This document shows, piece by piece, positions 33,089 to 42,858 of a stretch of DNA of 64,000 nt (position 1 is the first letter of the stretch; each line of letters opens with the position of its first letter). A model generated the notes under the pieces. That model saw nothing but the letters and a program-made list of their open reading frames with translations, did not search any database and was not told where the DNA came from. A program made the position numbers and the translations under genes. The stretch is taken from the NCBI GenBank assembly GCA_942492825.1, contig OW818635.1, positions 1,240,001-1,304,000 on the forward strand, written 5' to 3'. The stretch comes from GWE2-51-13 sp942492825. Lineage in GTDB: Bacteria; Bacillota_I; Bacilli_A; Erysipelotrichales; Erysipelotrichaceae.

Positions 33089-35683
33089 TTACTCTTTTCC
33101 GTTAATCTTCAACAACTTCATGATTTCGACTACCGGGATCGGTAAGAACACCAACATACCGACGACTTCCCAATGATGGAGATCCAACGGTGTCAGTTTA
33201 AACAAGGTATTGACACCCGGGATGAAGATAACACCGAAGATCATAAGCGCATTGACGAAGGTCGCAAGGATTAACCATTTGTTTTTATAGAACGACGTGA
33301 AGACGCTTTGTTTGAATGAATGGATATTGTAGGAATGAACCAATTGACTGAAAGCCAAGACGGTAAATGCCATCGTTTGACCGGTCATCAGATCGCCATC
33401 TTCCCACAACATACCGGAGCCATATAAGAACGCGAACATGGTGAGACCGCCGATAACCACACCTTGATAAGCGATACGCCACAACATTCCACCGGTCAAC
33501 AGCGAGTTTCCGCGTTTCGGCTGACGTTTCATAATGCCGGATTCGGCTGGATCGACGCCTAACGCCAAGGCAGGTAGACTGTCGGTAACCAAGTTGATCC
33601 AGAGGATATGAATCGGTATCAACGGAGTCGCCCAATTGAGGACGGTCGCCACCAACAAGGTGGAGAGTTCTCCGATATTGCATGATAGAAGATAAGAGAT
33701 CGCTTTGGAGATGTTGTCGCGGATGCGTCGGCCTTCTTCGACCGCGTTGACCACGGTGGCAAAGTTATCGTCGGTCAAGACCATGTCGGCAGCCCCTTTG
33801 GCGACTTCCGTTCCGACCACACCCATTGCGGCACCGATATCCGATTTCTTCAACGCCGGTGCGTCATTCACACCGTCGCCGGTCATCGCAACGACTTCAC
33901 CGTGCTTTTTCCAGGCATCGATGATCCGCATTTTATGTTCGGGGGAAACACGGGCATAGACTGCGATTTCCCGGACTTGTTTGAAAAGATCTTCATCTGT
34001 CATCGCATCCAACTCGACACCAGAAACGACGCGGTCACCCTCTTCCATCAAGCCGATTTGTTTTCCGATGGCCGTGGCGGTGGTCGCATGGTCGCCTGTA
34101 ATCATGACGGCGCGGATTCCCGCTTCCTTACATTCACGAACCGCGGCTTTGACTTCTTCACGCGGAGGATCGATCATTCCGATCAAACCAACGAAAGTCA
34201 ATTCCGACTCGACACTCGCATCTCCGTCTTTGATGGTATTGGTTAACGTACGTTTCGCCAACGCCAAGACACGCAAGGCTTGTTGGCCCATGGCAAGATT
34301 GGCTTGTTGGATGGCGTGGATATCTTCCTTGGTGATCGGCCGTTCGGTTTGTCCTTCGGAAATCTTGACGACGCCGTTGAGGATTTCATCCGTTCCACCT
34401 TTCACATAAGCGAGGATTCGATCGTTGACTTGATGAACCGTCGTCATTTTCTTACGACCGGAATCAAACGGAACTTCCGCGATCCGCGGATGTGAGGTTT
34501 TCATCGCTTCCATGTCCAATCCTTCCTTGACAGACCATTCGGACAATGCGGTTTCGGTGGGATCACCGATCCATTTCCCATCGACGATCCGTGAGTCGTT
34601 GCATAAGTAAACGCCATCGATCAAATCTTGTTTGTTTTCTTGATGGTTCACCCAGAAATCGGTGACGGTCATTTTGTTTTGCGTTAAGGTTCCGGTTTTG
34701 TCCGAGCAGATAACGGTGGCGGAACCTAAGGTTTCGACGCTTGATAAGTTACGGATGATCGCGTTGCGTTTTGCCAAACGCTGGACACCCATCGCCATGA
34801 CGATCGTCGCGACAGCCGGCAAGCTTTCCGGGATGACTGCGACCGCAAGGGAAACCGAGGTCATAAACATATCGAGTGGTTCTTTTCCGTTGATTAATCC
34901 GACGATAAAGATGATGACGACGGAGATTAGAGCACCGACCCCTAAGATCTTACCGAGTTGGTCAAGTTTCTTCTGAAGGGGCGTCGCTTCGTTTTCGGTC
35001 GCACTCAACATCGTCGCGATCTTACCGACTTCGGTGTTCATTCCGACGCCGATGACATATCCGACCGCCCTTCCGTACGTTACGTTGGAAGAAGCGTATG
35101 CCATGTTTCTGCGATCCCCTAACGGTGAGATTTCGTTGACGATGCTATCCGCGAACTTGTCGACCGGAACGGATTCTCCAGTTAGCGATGATTCCTGGAT
35201 CTGACAACTCGATGATTTCAGTAATCGGACATCCGCTGCGACCCGGTCGCCGGCTTCCAAGATCAACAAATCCCCGACGACGACTTCACTCGATCCGATG
35301 ACGGTCTCGACGCCGTTGCGTCGGACTTTCGCCAGCGGGGCGGACATTTCCTTGAGGGCTTCCAACGCTTTCTCAGCCCGGTCTTCCTGGACCACGCCTA
35401 AAATCGCGTTCAGAATGACGATCGCCAAAATGATGACCGCGTCGATTTCTTCACCCATGAAAAACGAGATGACGGAAGCGACGATCAAGATTAGTATCAT
35501 CGTGTCTTTAAACTGCCCTAAGAATTTCTGTAAAAGATTTGCTTTCTTGCCTTCAGCTAAGCGGTTTTCGCCATAAATTTCACGTTGTTTGATGACTTCC
35601 TCATCGGTAAGCCCGACTGTGAAATCAATCTCCTCCATGACCTCTTCAAGCGATGTGTTGTGCCAAATACGTTGATTATCCAT
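33089..35683 (-). CDS. P-type cation ATPase (Ca2+/Mn2+ type, PMR1-like)
   Basis: The 864-residue P2-type ATPase pumps cations out of the cell. It has the actuator TGES at 168-171, ion-binding PESLP at 285-289, phosphorylated D328 in DKTGTLT, and TGDGVNDAPALKKSDIG. It carries an N-terminal cation-ATPase domain and the full C-terminal transmembrane bundle. Family is Ca2+ (SERCA/PMR1); the riboswitch in front suggests Mn2+ as physiological cargo. ATG at 35683 has GGGAGG upstream. Confidence 0.95.
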   Translation of the reverse strand: MDNQRIWHNTSLEEVMEEIDFTVGLTDEEVIKQREIYGENRLAEGKKANLLQKFLGQFKDTMILILIVASVISFFMGEEIDAVIILAIVILNAILGVVQEDRAEKALEALKEMSAPLAKVRRNGVETVIGSSEVVVGDLLILEAGDRVAADVRLLKSSSCQIQESSLTGESVPVDKFADSIVNEISPLGDRRNMAYASSNVTYGRAVGYVIGVGMNTEVGKIATMLSATENEATPLQKKLDQLGKILGVGALISVVIIFIVGLINGKEPLDMFMTSVSLAVAVIPESLPAVATIVMAMGVQRLAKRNAIIRNLSSVETLGSATVICSDKTGTLTQNKMTVTDFWVNHQENKQDLIDGVYLCNDSRIVDGKWIGDPTETALSEWSVKEGLDMEAMKTSHPRIAEVPFDSGRKKMTTVHQVNDRILAYVKGGTDEILNGVVKISEGQTERPITKEDIHAIQQANLAMGQQALRVLALAKRTLTNTIKDGDASVESELTFVGLIGMIDPPREEVKAAVRECKEAGIRAVMITGDHATTATAIGKQIGLMEEGDRVVSGVELDAMTDEDLFKQVREIAVYARVSPEHKMRIIDAWKKHGEVVAMTGDGVNDAPALKKSDIGAAMGVVGTEVAKGAADMVLTDDNFATVVNAVEEGRRIRDNISKAISYLLSCNIGELSTLLVATVLNWATPLIPIHILWINLVTDSLPALALGVDPAESGIMKRQPKRGNSLLTGGMLWRIAYQGVVIGGLTMFAFLYGSGMLWEDGDLMTGQTMAFTVLAFSQLVHSYNIHSFKQSVFTSFYKNKWLILATFVNALMIFGVIFIPGVNTLFKLTPLDLHHWEVVGMLVFLPIPVVEIMKLLKINGKE

Positions 35684-35710
35684 GGTATTTCCTCCCTGTC
35701 CTTTAAAAAT

Positions 35711-35815
35711 AAAAGACTTTACCCTTGGGTAAAGTCTTGGAATTACGATACGTCCGGATGTTGCCATCGTGCTGACGGAACGGATCACCTGAGACAGGCT
35801 CCTACTCCCTTTAAC
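35711..35815 (-). promoter_or_regulatory. yybP-ykoY (Mn2+) riboswitch with terminator
   Basis: On the minus strand AAAGGGAGTAGGAGCC opens the element; a hairpin CCTGTCTCAGG follows, then CCGTCAGCACGATGGCAACATCCGGACG and CCAAGACTTTACCC, which pairs back to the start. This is the pattern of yybP-ykoY RNAs. A terminator AAGACTTTACCC/GGGTAAAGTCTT followed by TTTATTTTT overlaps the 3' strand, so Mn binding would open transcription of the pump. Confidence 0.85.
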
Positions 35816-35878
35816 TCAGATATGATAACAAATCCATTTCATCGCGTCAAGGAAACCTTACGTTGTGTCGTTTTTGGC

Positions 35879-36163
35879 TTATTTTCCCTTCGAGAAAGCG
35901 CGTACGCCGATCCAACCGGCCAAATAACCGAGGGTCGCGACCACCGCAAGGGCTGTCATGATGACATAACCGAGTTGTTGCCAACCGGTTTGGTCCTGTT
36001 GTCCGCCGATAAATGCCATGATGGCGAAGAAGACAATCGCCGCGAGCGGCAAGACAAGTCCGAAACTATATTTGAATCTGAATTTATTCACGAGAAGCAT
36101 GACGATTCCGAAGTATACCAATCCGATGGCAAAAGCGACGAGGTAAACGGCATATTGTTCCAT
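35879..36163 (-). CDS. Small three-helix membrane protein
   Basis: The 94-residue protein has three membrane segments (about 5-24, 31-51 and 63-87). The ATG at 36163 is preceded by AGGAGG. No family recognised. It is on the same strand as the ATPase but separated by the riboswitch region, so not co-transcribed with it. Confidence 0.75.
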   Translation of the reverse strand: MEQYAVYLVAFAIGLVYFGIVMLLVNKFRFKYSFGLVLPLAAIVFFAIMAFIGGQQDQTGWQQLGYVIMTALAVVATLGYLAGWIGVRAFSKGK

Positions 36164-36220
36164 AGGGTCCTCCTACAAGCGCCTTTCGGCGTTACAACTC
36201 CGGTGAATTTACCGGATATC

Positions 36221-37054
36221 TTAAACGGGACTTCCCGTTTCGATACGATGTTTGACGATAAAACCTAAAATGCATGTATTAAGGGCTGCGGGTTGTTCGA
36301 AGATCGCCACATGTCCGCAATCCGGCAGTTCGATCCATTCCGACCGTGAAATCCCTTGCTTCATAATACGGGAAAACTTCGATGGTTTCAAGGTATCTTC
36401 CGCTCCACTCACGATCAGGGTCGGACATTGGATCAAATGAAGTTCCTTTGTACAATCGACGTCTTGAAGGAAGGTATCATAAAGATAGGTTTGTCCGATG
36501 AAGTACTCTTCGGGAAATGCTTTCATGGCCAACGCTCGTTTGCGAAGCATGTCACGATTCTCACGGATGTAGGTGCTTCCGTAAATCGTCGGCATCATTC
36601 CGGTAAAGAAGGTTTCCCCATCGAAGGTATCGCATAAGTTGCGCCATCCGTCGACATGACTTTCCAAGAGTCCGTCCAACTCGCTGACGGATGCGATGAC
36701 GGTCAAACTTTGGACGAAGACCGGGAAATCGATCGCCATCCTTAATCCGACTTCACCGCCGTAACTCGTTCCGACAATGTGTGCTTTCTCGATTCCAACC
36801 TCCTGCATCAACGCAACCGTTTCGAATGCGTGTTGGTGAAAGGTGTACGGACCGAGCGGTTTATCCGATTTAAGTTGACCTTTGAAATCGTGAAGTAGGA
36901 TTTTATACCCAAGTTTCTTAAAGAGTTCGACTTGGTTGACCCAACTGTTGGTCGAGGCCATGACACCGTTTAAGAAAACAATGGCTTCCTTGCTTTGCGG
37001 ATTCCCTTCGATTTCATAATAGAGTTCGATCCCGTTGATGGTGAATGTACTCAT
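36221..37054 (-). CDS. Alpha/beta hydrolase
   Basis: The 277-residue cytoplasmic hydrolase has an oxyanion region FLNGVMASTNSW, nucleophile elbow GTSYGGEVGL (Ser about 105), an acid in VSGAEDTLKPSKF and the catalytic His in DCGHVAIFEQP. This is the common 3-oxoadipate enol-lactonase/haloperoxidase-like type; the substrate is unknown. ATG at 37054 follows GGGAGGATTCG. Imperfect hairpins at 36184-36216 lie before the next gene on the strand. Confidence 0.9.
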   Translation of the reverse strand: MSTFTINGIELYYEIEGNPQSKEAIVFLNGVMASTNSWVNQVELFKKLGYKILLHDFKGQLKSDKPLGPYTFHQHAFETVALMQEVGIEKAHIVGTSYGGEVGLRMAIDFPVFVQSLTVIASVSELDGLLESHVDGWRNLCDTFDGETFFTGMMPTIYGSTYIRENRDMLRKRALAMKAFPEEYFIGQTYLYDTFLQDVDCTKELHLIQCPTLIVSGAEDTLKPSKFSRIMKQGISRSEWIELPDCGHVAIFEQPAALNTCILGFIVKHRIETGSPV

Positions 37055-37065
37055 CGAATCCTCCC

Positions 37066-37962
37066 TCAGCGCAAGCGCTGTTGTCCGGATGCCAGATAAA
37101 TCTCATACCACTCTTCATGACTTAATCGTACATCAAACGCCGCGATTGCGGCACTTAAACGCTCCAAGGAACTGCTACCGCTAATCGGAATCGCTTTGAC
37201 CGGCAGATATAACAACCATGCATACACAATCGTCTCCGGCGATGTTTTATGGCGTAAGGCGATTTCCTCGAGTTTGCGTCGCACCTTCACATACATCGGT
37301 TCGTTGGATGTGAATAACAACCCGCCTGCCAACGGCGACCAGATCATGGGCGGCGTATGGTATTTCTGTAATACATCCATCATCCCTGAGTCGAAATGTT
37401 CGAAACAGACCGGCGACATTTCGATCTGATTGGTCGCCATGGTATTTCCGCAAGCGCTCTGAAGCGCTTCGAACTTAAAAGGATCGAAATTACTACACCC
37501 ATACGCTTTGATGAGTCCCATCGCTTTTAAATCGTTGAGTGCCCGCGCGACTTCGTCATGGTCGATCAAGGGATCTTCGCGATGAATCAAGTAGAGATCG
37601 ATGTATTCGCAATTCATCTTGGCGATGCTTTGTTTACAAGATTCGATGATCTTCTCATATCGGGTATCATAGTGCCCGATCCGATAACTCTTTGACGGTG
37701 ATTTCATGTTGATGCCGGTCTTGGTGACCAGTTGGATCTTCGAGCGTAAAGTCGGATCCCACAACAACGCTTTTCCGATCTCTTCTTCGACCCCGTAATC
37801 GCCGTAGATTTCGGCTGTGTCGAAGGTCGTCACGCCAAGCTCGATGCATCGATGGATAAAGTTGACGGTTTGGATCGTATCGAAATTCCAATTCTTCAGA
37901 CGCCAAAGTCCTTGGACAATACGCGAGAAGCGCACTTCCGGTGCGATTTGAATGGTTTCCAT
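37066..37962 (-). CDS. Aldo/keto reductase (YdhF-like)
   Basis: The 298-residue NADPH-dependent reductase has the catalytic tetrad: FDTAEIYGDYGVEEEIG (Asp, Tyr), VTKTG (Lys) and DLYLIHREDP (His), plus the C-terminal cofactor loop PISGSSSLERL. Starts 11 bases upstream of the hydrolase and so shares its transcript. Substrate unknown. Confidence 0.93.
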   Translation of the reverse strand: METIQIAPEVRFSRIVQGLWRLKNWNFDTIQTVNFIHRCIELGVTTFDTAEIYGDYGVEEEIGKALLWDPTLRSKIQLVTKTGINMKSPSKSYRIGHYDTRYEKIIESCKQSIAKMNCEYIDLYLIHREDPLIDHDEVARALNDLKAMGLIKAYGCSNFDPFKFEALQSACGNTMATNQIEMSPVCFEHFDSGMMDVLQKYHTPPMIWSPLAGGLLFTSNEPMYVKVRRKLEEIALRHKTSPETIVYAWLLYLPVKAIPISGSSSLERLSAAIAAFDVRLSHEEWYEIYLASGQQRLR

Positions 37963-38049
37963 GGTTTGTCACCTCGTAGGTATAGTTTACCATACTGTAT
38001 GAAGGTTCGGAAGAAGCGTGATGTTTCATCTCGAACGAGAACATTTCCA

Positions 38050-38074
38050 AATAAAAACCTCCCGAAGGAGGTAT
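38050..38074 (-). terminator. Terminator after the 38089-38643 gene
   Basis: ACCTCC-TTCG-GGAGGT hairpin with TTTTATTT on the minus strand. Confidence 0.85.
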
Positions 38075-38088
38075 GCGTTTCGTTTGGG

Positions 38089-38643
38089 TTAATCGAGGAT
38101 CGGTCCGAAATCAAAATCGAGTTGAGCGAACACGAACAAGCGATATAAGAAGAAAGCATGGTGGAGCAGTTCCGCCATTTCATCCCATACGATCAACTGA
38201 TGGGCGTAGATTTCGGCGTAAACCAGAATCGCGATCAAGATTAGGGATAAAGGAAAGAACTCTTTGAAATGATGTCCGTAATGGTCTTGATGACCATTGT
38301 GTCCCAATTCCACAAATCCGTTGAAGAAGTGGAAAAGCATCCACAAGAACAATCCGTATTTCGTAACAAGAAGAAGGATACTGGTGATTTCATGGGTGAC
38401 TTCCATGTGTGCGCCACTTAACATCAACCCAAACTCCACGGCCGAATAGATCGCAAAGAGGATCAGGGGCAATTTGATTTTTCTGAAATGCTTGGAATGC
38501 GAGGCCAAGTTGCGGCTGCTTTTATAGATCAGTATACAAGAGACAAATGCCGGTAATAGACGTAACTCAAGTTCGCCGAACTTGACTTCGAATGTAAAGA
38601 ACAAGAGGAGGGATGCCACCAATAACGTTTTCAATTCTTTCAT
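38089..38643 (-). CDS. Unknown membrane protein
   Basis: The 184-residue protein has about five membrane segments (residues about 5-20, 24-45, 55-75, 83-105, 118-150 with His-rich HNGHQDHYGHHF in a loop). The ATG at 38643 has AAGGAG upstream; earlier in-frame codons overlap the HAD gene. It follows the HAD-phosphatase gene by 17 bases and is probably co-transcribed. The His-rich loop might bind a metal. No family recognised. Confidence 0.7.
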   Translation of the reverse strand: MKELKTLLVASLLLFFTFEVKFGELELRLLPAFVSCILIYKSSRNLASHSKHFRKIKLPLILFAIYSAVEFGLMLSGAHMEVTHEITSILLLVTKYGLFLWMLFHFFNGFVELGHNGHQDHYGHHFKEFFPLSLILIAILVYAEIYAHQLIVWDEMAELLHHAFFLYRLFVFAQLDFDFGPILD

Positions 38644-38660
38644 CTTTCTTCTCCTTGAAG

Positions 38661-39482
38661 TTAAATTAATCCGTAATGACGCATCGCGGTTGCGATGCCT
38701 TCGCTGTTTACGTCTTCGGTAACGAAGTCCGCGATTTGTTTGACTTTCGGATCCGCATTTCCCATCGCGATTCCGATTCCGCATTCACGGATCATCTCGT
38801 AATCGTTCATGCTGTCCCCGACCGCGATACAATCCGCCAAATCGACGCCGAAGTGTCGGATCATGTGCTTGATGCCTGAAGCTTTATTGACGCCTTCGCC
38901 TATAATCTCACCCGACGATGTGGTCGGATAGGAGATGATGTGGTAGTTCGCGCTGAAGTTGTCGCGGATCATTTCAAGGTCCTCTTCGTGTTTGGCGAAG
39001 ACTGACACTTTATTGATCTCTTCACTCATGTCCGGATAGGAGATCACCGATAAGATTTTTTCGTCCGCCAGCTTATGTAAACTTAAGTACGGCGTATCCG
39101 AGGTCTGTAACACCCAACGTTCACGGAAGAACTTCAATGCCGCTTCGTCATGGAACGCGTAATTGGGTCCTTCGAGAATAAACGAGATGTTATAGGCTTT
39201 GAAGAACTCCATCATCTTCTCGATTTCCTCGCGAGGTAAGATACTCATATACAAGGTCTTTTTCCCGACCATGACATGGGCTCCGGCCCCGTAGATGAAT
39301 CCGTCAAACGGCATACGGCGGATATAGTCATCCACATACGCTTTGGAACGTCCGGTGCATATAAAGACTTTGTGTCCGTTTGCGCGCAGGCGCTCAAGCG
39401 TGTCGAGCGTTCCTTTGGAAATTCCGTAGGTATGGCTGAGTAAGGTTCCATCGATGTCGAAGAAGATATATTTGGTGTTCAT
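38661..39482 (-). CDS. Cof-type HAD hydrolase
   Basis: The 273-residue phosphatase has motif I FFDIDGTLL (Asp nucleophile about 9), CTGRSKAYVDDYI motif II, and motif IV VGDSMNDYEMI, with the type IIB cap domain between. Family members dephosphorylate sugar phosphates, nucleotides or pyridoxal phosphate. Complete gene, first of a two-gene unit. Confidence 0.94.
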   Translation of the reverse strand: MNTKYIFFDIDGTLLSHTYGISKGTLDTLERLRANGHKVFICTGRSKAYVDDYIRRMPFDGFIYGAGAHVMVGKKTLYMSILPREEIEKMMEFFKAYNISFILEGPNYAFHDEAALKFFRERWVLQTSDTPYLSLHKLADEKILSVISYPDMSEEINKVSVFAKHEEDLEMIRDNFSANYHIISYPTTSSGEIIGEGVNKASGIKHMIRHFGVDLADCIAVGDSMNDYEMIRECGIGIAMGNADPKVKQIADFVTEDVNSEGIATAMRHYGLI

Positions 39483-39623
39483 AACTGCCTCCTTAGTTTA
39501 GTATAAATTTCGACCGCAATCAATCACTTTTATACTTTTTTCACATGAATCAAGATGATATTCGGGTAAAATTGCGATGTAAGTTGTCAACTTTCACAAG
39601 CGCTCTTTCCCCGTGTTGTTATA

Positions 39624-40766
39624 TCACAATCCGCGGAATTTTTCCATCCTTAATATCCGTGCCAACTGACTTGCGGTCTGACGTACATGATAAGGTGCGT
39701 CTTGCTTCGCTTCCGCCAATGTCATCGGCTTGGTATTCGTACTTAAGATCGCGGTGATACCCATCGCATACGAATCCTCGATATTTTCTCCGATATTCCC
39801 AGTCAAACAGATGACGGGTACATCGTGTTTCAGCGCTCGTTTCGCAATCCCGATCGGAACTTTCCCGCGAAGCGATTGCGCATCGAAGGATCCCTCGCCG
39901 GTAATGATGAGATCACAGTCTTTGAGTTTCTCGTCGAAATTTACCGTATCCAACAGGATTTCAATACCGGACTTCAGTTGACTTCCGAAGAAAGCGGCCA
40001 TCCCGGCACCCATTCCTCCGGCAGCGCCTCCTCCTGGGAGTTCGCTGACGTCGATCTTGAGATCGCGGTGGATCAACCCTGCCAAATGACGCAGTCCTTG
40101 ATCCAGTCGAAGGACGGATTGCGGACTTGCACCCTTTTGGGGACCAAAGACATATGCTGCGCCGTTAGGTCCATAGAGGGGATTGTCGATATCGCACATC
40201 GTCAGGATGGACATGGATTCAAGTAAGGGATGTTTTTGCGACACGTCGATCTTATCGATCTTGATGAGCGTATCACCGGTTGGGATAAAGTGTTTACCTG
40301 TTATGTCAAGAAACCGAATTCCTAATGCGGCTGCGGCACCGCATCCGCCATCGTTGGTGGATGAACCACCGAGACCAAGAATCAATGATCGACATCCTTT
40401 ATGATACGCATCCAACATCAACTCACCGACCCCGAATGTAGTGGTGTTCCCTGGATTTGGCTCGTCTTTCACCAAAGGAAGTCCGGCACACGCTGCCATT
40501 TCGATGACGGCGGTTTGATTGGTTAAAATCCCGTAGAAAGAATCGATTGCTTTGAATCGAGGACCGTTTACGTTGACTGATATCCGTTCTCCACCAAGCG
40601 CCGAAAGAAACGCATCGACGCTTCCTTCCCCACCGTCCGCCACATCGATCGTTTCAACCGTCAATTCCGGCATCAACTTCAAGAGTTCTTCTTTGACGGT
40701 TTGGTTGATTTGATGGGACGTCATGGATCCCTTGAACGAATCGGAAATACAGAGGATCTTGCGCAT
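39624..40766 (-). CDS. glxK: Glycerate kinase (GarK/GlxK type)
   Basis: The 380-residue enzyme phosphorylates D-glycerate with ATP. Signature parts: CISDSFKGSMTSHQI at the N-terminus, GVGELMLDAYHKGCRSLILGLGGSSTNDGGCGAAAALG, ELPGGGAAGGMGAGMAAFFG and LIITGEGSFDAQS. It may link serine or glyoxylate breakdown to glycolysis. Transcribed alone. Confidence 0.95.
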   Translation of the reverse strand: MRKILCISDSFKGSMTSHQINQTVKEELLKLMPELTVETIDVADGGEGSVDAFLSALGGERISVNVNGPRFKAIDSFYGILTNQTAVIEMAACAGLPLVKDEPNPGNTTTFGVGELMLDAYHKGCRSLILGLGGSSTNDGGCGAAAALGIRFLDITGKHFIPTGDTLIKIDKIDVSQKHPLLESMSILTMCDIDNPLYGPNGAAYVFGPQKGASPQSVLRLDQGLRHLAGLIHRDLKIDVSELPGGGAAGGMGAGMAAFFGSQLKSGIEILLDTVNFDEKLKDCDLIITGEGSFDAQSLRGKVPIGIAKRALKHDVPVICLTGNIGENIEDSYAMGITAILSTNTKPMTLAEAKQDAPYHVRQTASQLARILRMEKFRGL

Positions 40767-40818
40767 AGACGACCTCCTTACCTGAATGTATTATACCATT
40801 TCGTCGATTTTCCTCTCA

Positions 40819-40847
40819 TTGCTTTCTACTAGACGGTCACTTATAAT
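40819..40847 (+). promoter_or_regulatory. SigA-type promoter of the radical SAM operon
   Basis: TTGCTT and TATAAT with a 17-base spacer, 38 bases before the first start codon. Confidence 0.65.
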
Positions 40848-40885
40848 TTAAGTAGAGTAGCGAATTCGGAAACAGGGGTTTCACC

Positions 40886-42271
40886 ATGTTGCGCAACTAC
40901 ACATTTCTGGAATTCACCAATAGCCTATGTCGGCACTGCCAGCAAATCATTCCGACGAAAATCATCCAACAGGAGGATCGTGTTTTCCTATTGAAATATT
41001 GTCCGGAACATGGTCAACAGATGGAATTGTTGGAGGAAGATGCACGTTATCATGCCCGTAAGCGGGACTATGACAAACCTTCGTCGACCGTGTCGACGCA
41101 AACTGAAGTTAAGAACGGTTGTCCTTATGATTGCGGACTTTGCCCCCAACACGATCAACATGCATGTATCGGTTTGATCGAAGTGACGACCCGATGCAAC
41201 TTACATTGTCCGTTATGCTACGCTTCGGCGGGCGAAGGGGAGTTTTTGACCTTGGAGAAGATCGGGGAAATGATCGATTTCTTTATCGCTTCCGAAAACG
41301 GAAATGCGGAAATTTTACAGATCAGCGGAGGCGAACCGACGTTGCATCCGGATATCCTTAAAATCCTTTGGATGGCGAAGAATAAGGGCGTCAAGTATGT
41401 GATGTTGAATACCAATGGATTACGGATCGCCAATGACGAGGAATTTACGAAGAGTCTTCAACCCTTGGCCGTCGAGGGAGGATTTGAAGTCTATTTACAG
41501 TTTGACGGGTTTAAAGAAACTACATATAAAACATTACGTGGGGAAATGTTGCTTGATACCAAGAAACAAGCTTTGAAAAACTTAGCACTCTTTCAAATTC
41601 CCACTACGTTGGTCATGAGCGTGGCGAAAGATATCAACGATGATGAAATCGGTGATGTGTTTCTCTTTGCGTTATCGACTCCGTATGTCCGCGGAGTCAA
41701 TTACCAACCGATCGCGTATTTCGGCCGCTATGACCCGAAGTTGGATTTGAGCGAGCGGGTTACGTTAAGCGGCGTACTCAATCGTTTAGAGAAACAGAGT
41801 GCCCAAACGATTCGTTCCGATGACTTTATCCCCTTGCCTTGCGATGTCAACCGGGTCGCGATCACGTACCTTTATCGAAACAAGAAAAACACGTTTGTGC
41901 CGATCACGCGGGACGTGAAGTTTCGCGATCATATTCAACGCATCAATAATACCTTCGTCTTTACATTGGAGGATGCGTTAAAAGGTGCAGGGGCTTCGAT
42001 CAAAGACTTGAAGACGACCTGCGATTGTTTCAACTTTATATCGGATTTCAGACATATGGTTCCGTTGGATTTCTTCTTGAAGAATCCGACGAAAAAGAAG
42101 GAATACATCGATACCAATACCTTCCGCATCAGCGTTTCCAGTTTCATCGATGCGTTTAACTTTGATAGTAAGTCGATGCAGAAGGAATGCGTCCATGTCA
42201 TCACGAAAGATTTACGCAAAATTCCTTTCTCCGCCTATAACATCGTACATCGGGCCAAGGAGGAGAACTGA
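40886..42271 (+). CDS. Radical SAM enzyme of the MJ0619/Tes-like group
   Basis: The 461-residue protein has a Cys-rich N-terminus (C15/C18, C39), the cluster motif NGCPYDCGLCPQH (C79, C83, C86) with C94, and the radical SAM triad C104-x3-C108-x2-C111. SGGEPTLHPDI lies downstream. This multi-cluster layout is that of the archaeal MJ0619 pterin methylase and of Tes (tetraether synthase); the latter has bacterial homologues proposed to join lipid tails. Reaction not determinable. First gene of a four-gene operon with membrane and lipid-type partners. Confidence 0.85.
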   Translation: MLRNYTFLEFTNSLCRHCQQIIPTKIIQQEDRVFLLKYCPEHGQQMELLEEDARYHARKRDYDKPSSTVSTQTEVKNGCPYDCGLCPQHDQHACIGLIEVTTRCNLHCPLCYASAGEGEFLTLEKIGEMIDFFIASENGNAEILQISGGEPTLHPDILKILWMAKNKGVKYVMLNTNGLRIANDEEFTKSLQPLAVEGGFEVYLQFDGFKETTYKTLRGEMLLDTKKQALKNLALFQIPTTLVMSVAKDINDDEIGDVFLFALSTPYVRGVNYQPIAYFGRYDPKLDLSERVTLSGVLNRLEKQSAQTIRSDDFIPLPCDVNRVAITYLYRNKKNTFVPITRDVKFRDHIQRINNTFVFTLEDALKGAGASIKDLKTTCDCFNFISDFRHMVPLDFFLKNPTKKKEYIDTNTFRISVSSFIDAFNFDSKSMQKECVHVITKDLRKIPFSAYNIVHRAKEEN

Positions 42272-42272
42272 G

Positions 42273-42854
42273 ATGAAAATCACGACGGAACTATTATTTT
42301 GGGCTGGATTGATCTCATTTCCGGTCATCGCCTTGTTGCTTGCGATCGCAGTCGATTTCATGTTGTTTGAACAACGGTCGGATACGCAGAAACAAAAGAA
42401 GTCGATCGTCGCGACCGGATCGATGTTTCTGTTCTACGGGCTTTATCTATTGATGATTCGGTTTGATGTCCTAAAAATAGAATCGATTCCGATTTATGTA
42501 CGATATTTCGGTATCTTCTTGCTTTATGTCGGTTGTGCGATCAATTTGATCGGACGGTTCACGCTTCAAGGGAATTGGGCCAATCATATCAAAATCTATA
42601 ACGACCATGTCTTGATTACCTACTCCGTCTTTGGATGGGTACGTCATCCGTTGTATGTTTCCTTGTTTATCATGTTATTTGGCGGAGCTTTGGTTTACGC
42701 AAATCTCGCTTGCTTCCTCTTGACCGCATTCGTATTTATTCCGATGATGTACTATCGGGCGAAACAGGAAGAATCACTTCTGAGTCAAGCGTTTGAGAAC
42801 TATGCGACATACAAGCAAAAAACGGGAATGTTTTTCCCTAAGTTTTGGAGGTAA
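42273..42854 (+). CDS. ICMT/phospholipid-methyltransferase-like membrane protein
   Basis: The 193-residue protein has about five membrane segments and the C-terminal isoprenylcysteine-carboxyl-methyltransferase-like motif: VFGWVRHPLYVSLFIML, then YRAKQEESLLSQAF..YATYKQKTG. Enzymes of this family methylate membrane-embedded substrates with SAM. ATG at 42273 has AAGGAGGAG; it begins 1 base after the radical SAM stop, so the two are coupled. Confidence 0.85.
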   Translation: MKITTELLFWAGLISFPVIALLLAIAVDFMLFEQRSDTQKQKKSIVATGSMFLFYGLYLLMIRFDVLKIESIPIYVRYFGIFLLYVGCAINLIGRFTLQGNWANHIKIYNDHVLITYSVFGWVRHPLYVSLFIMLFGGALVYANLACFLLTAFVFIPMMYYRAKQEESLLSQAFENYATYKQKTGMFFPKFWR

Positions 42855-42858
42855 CTCA

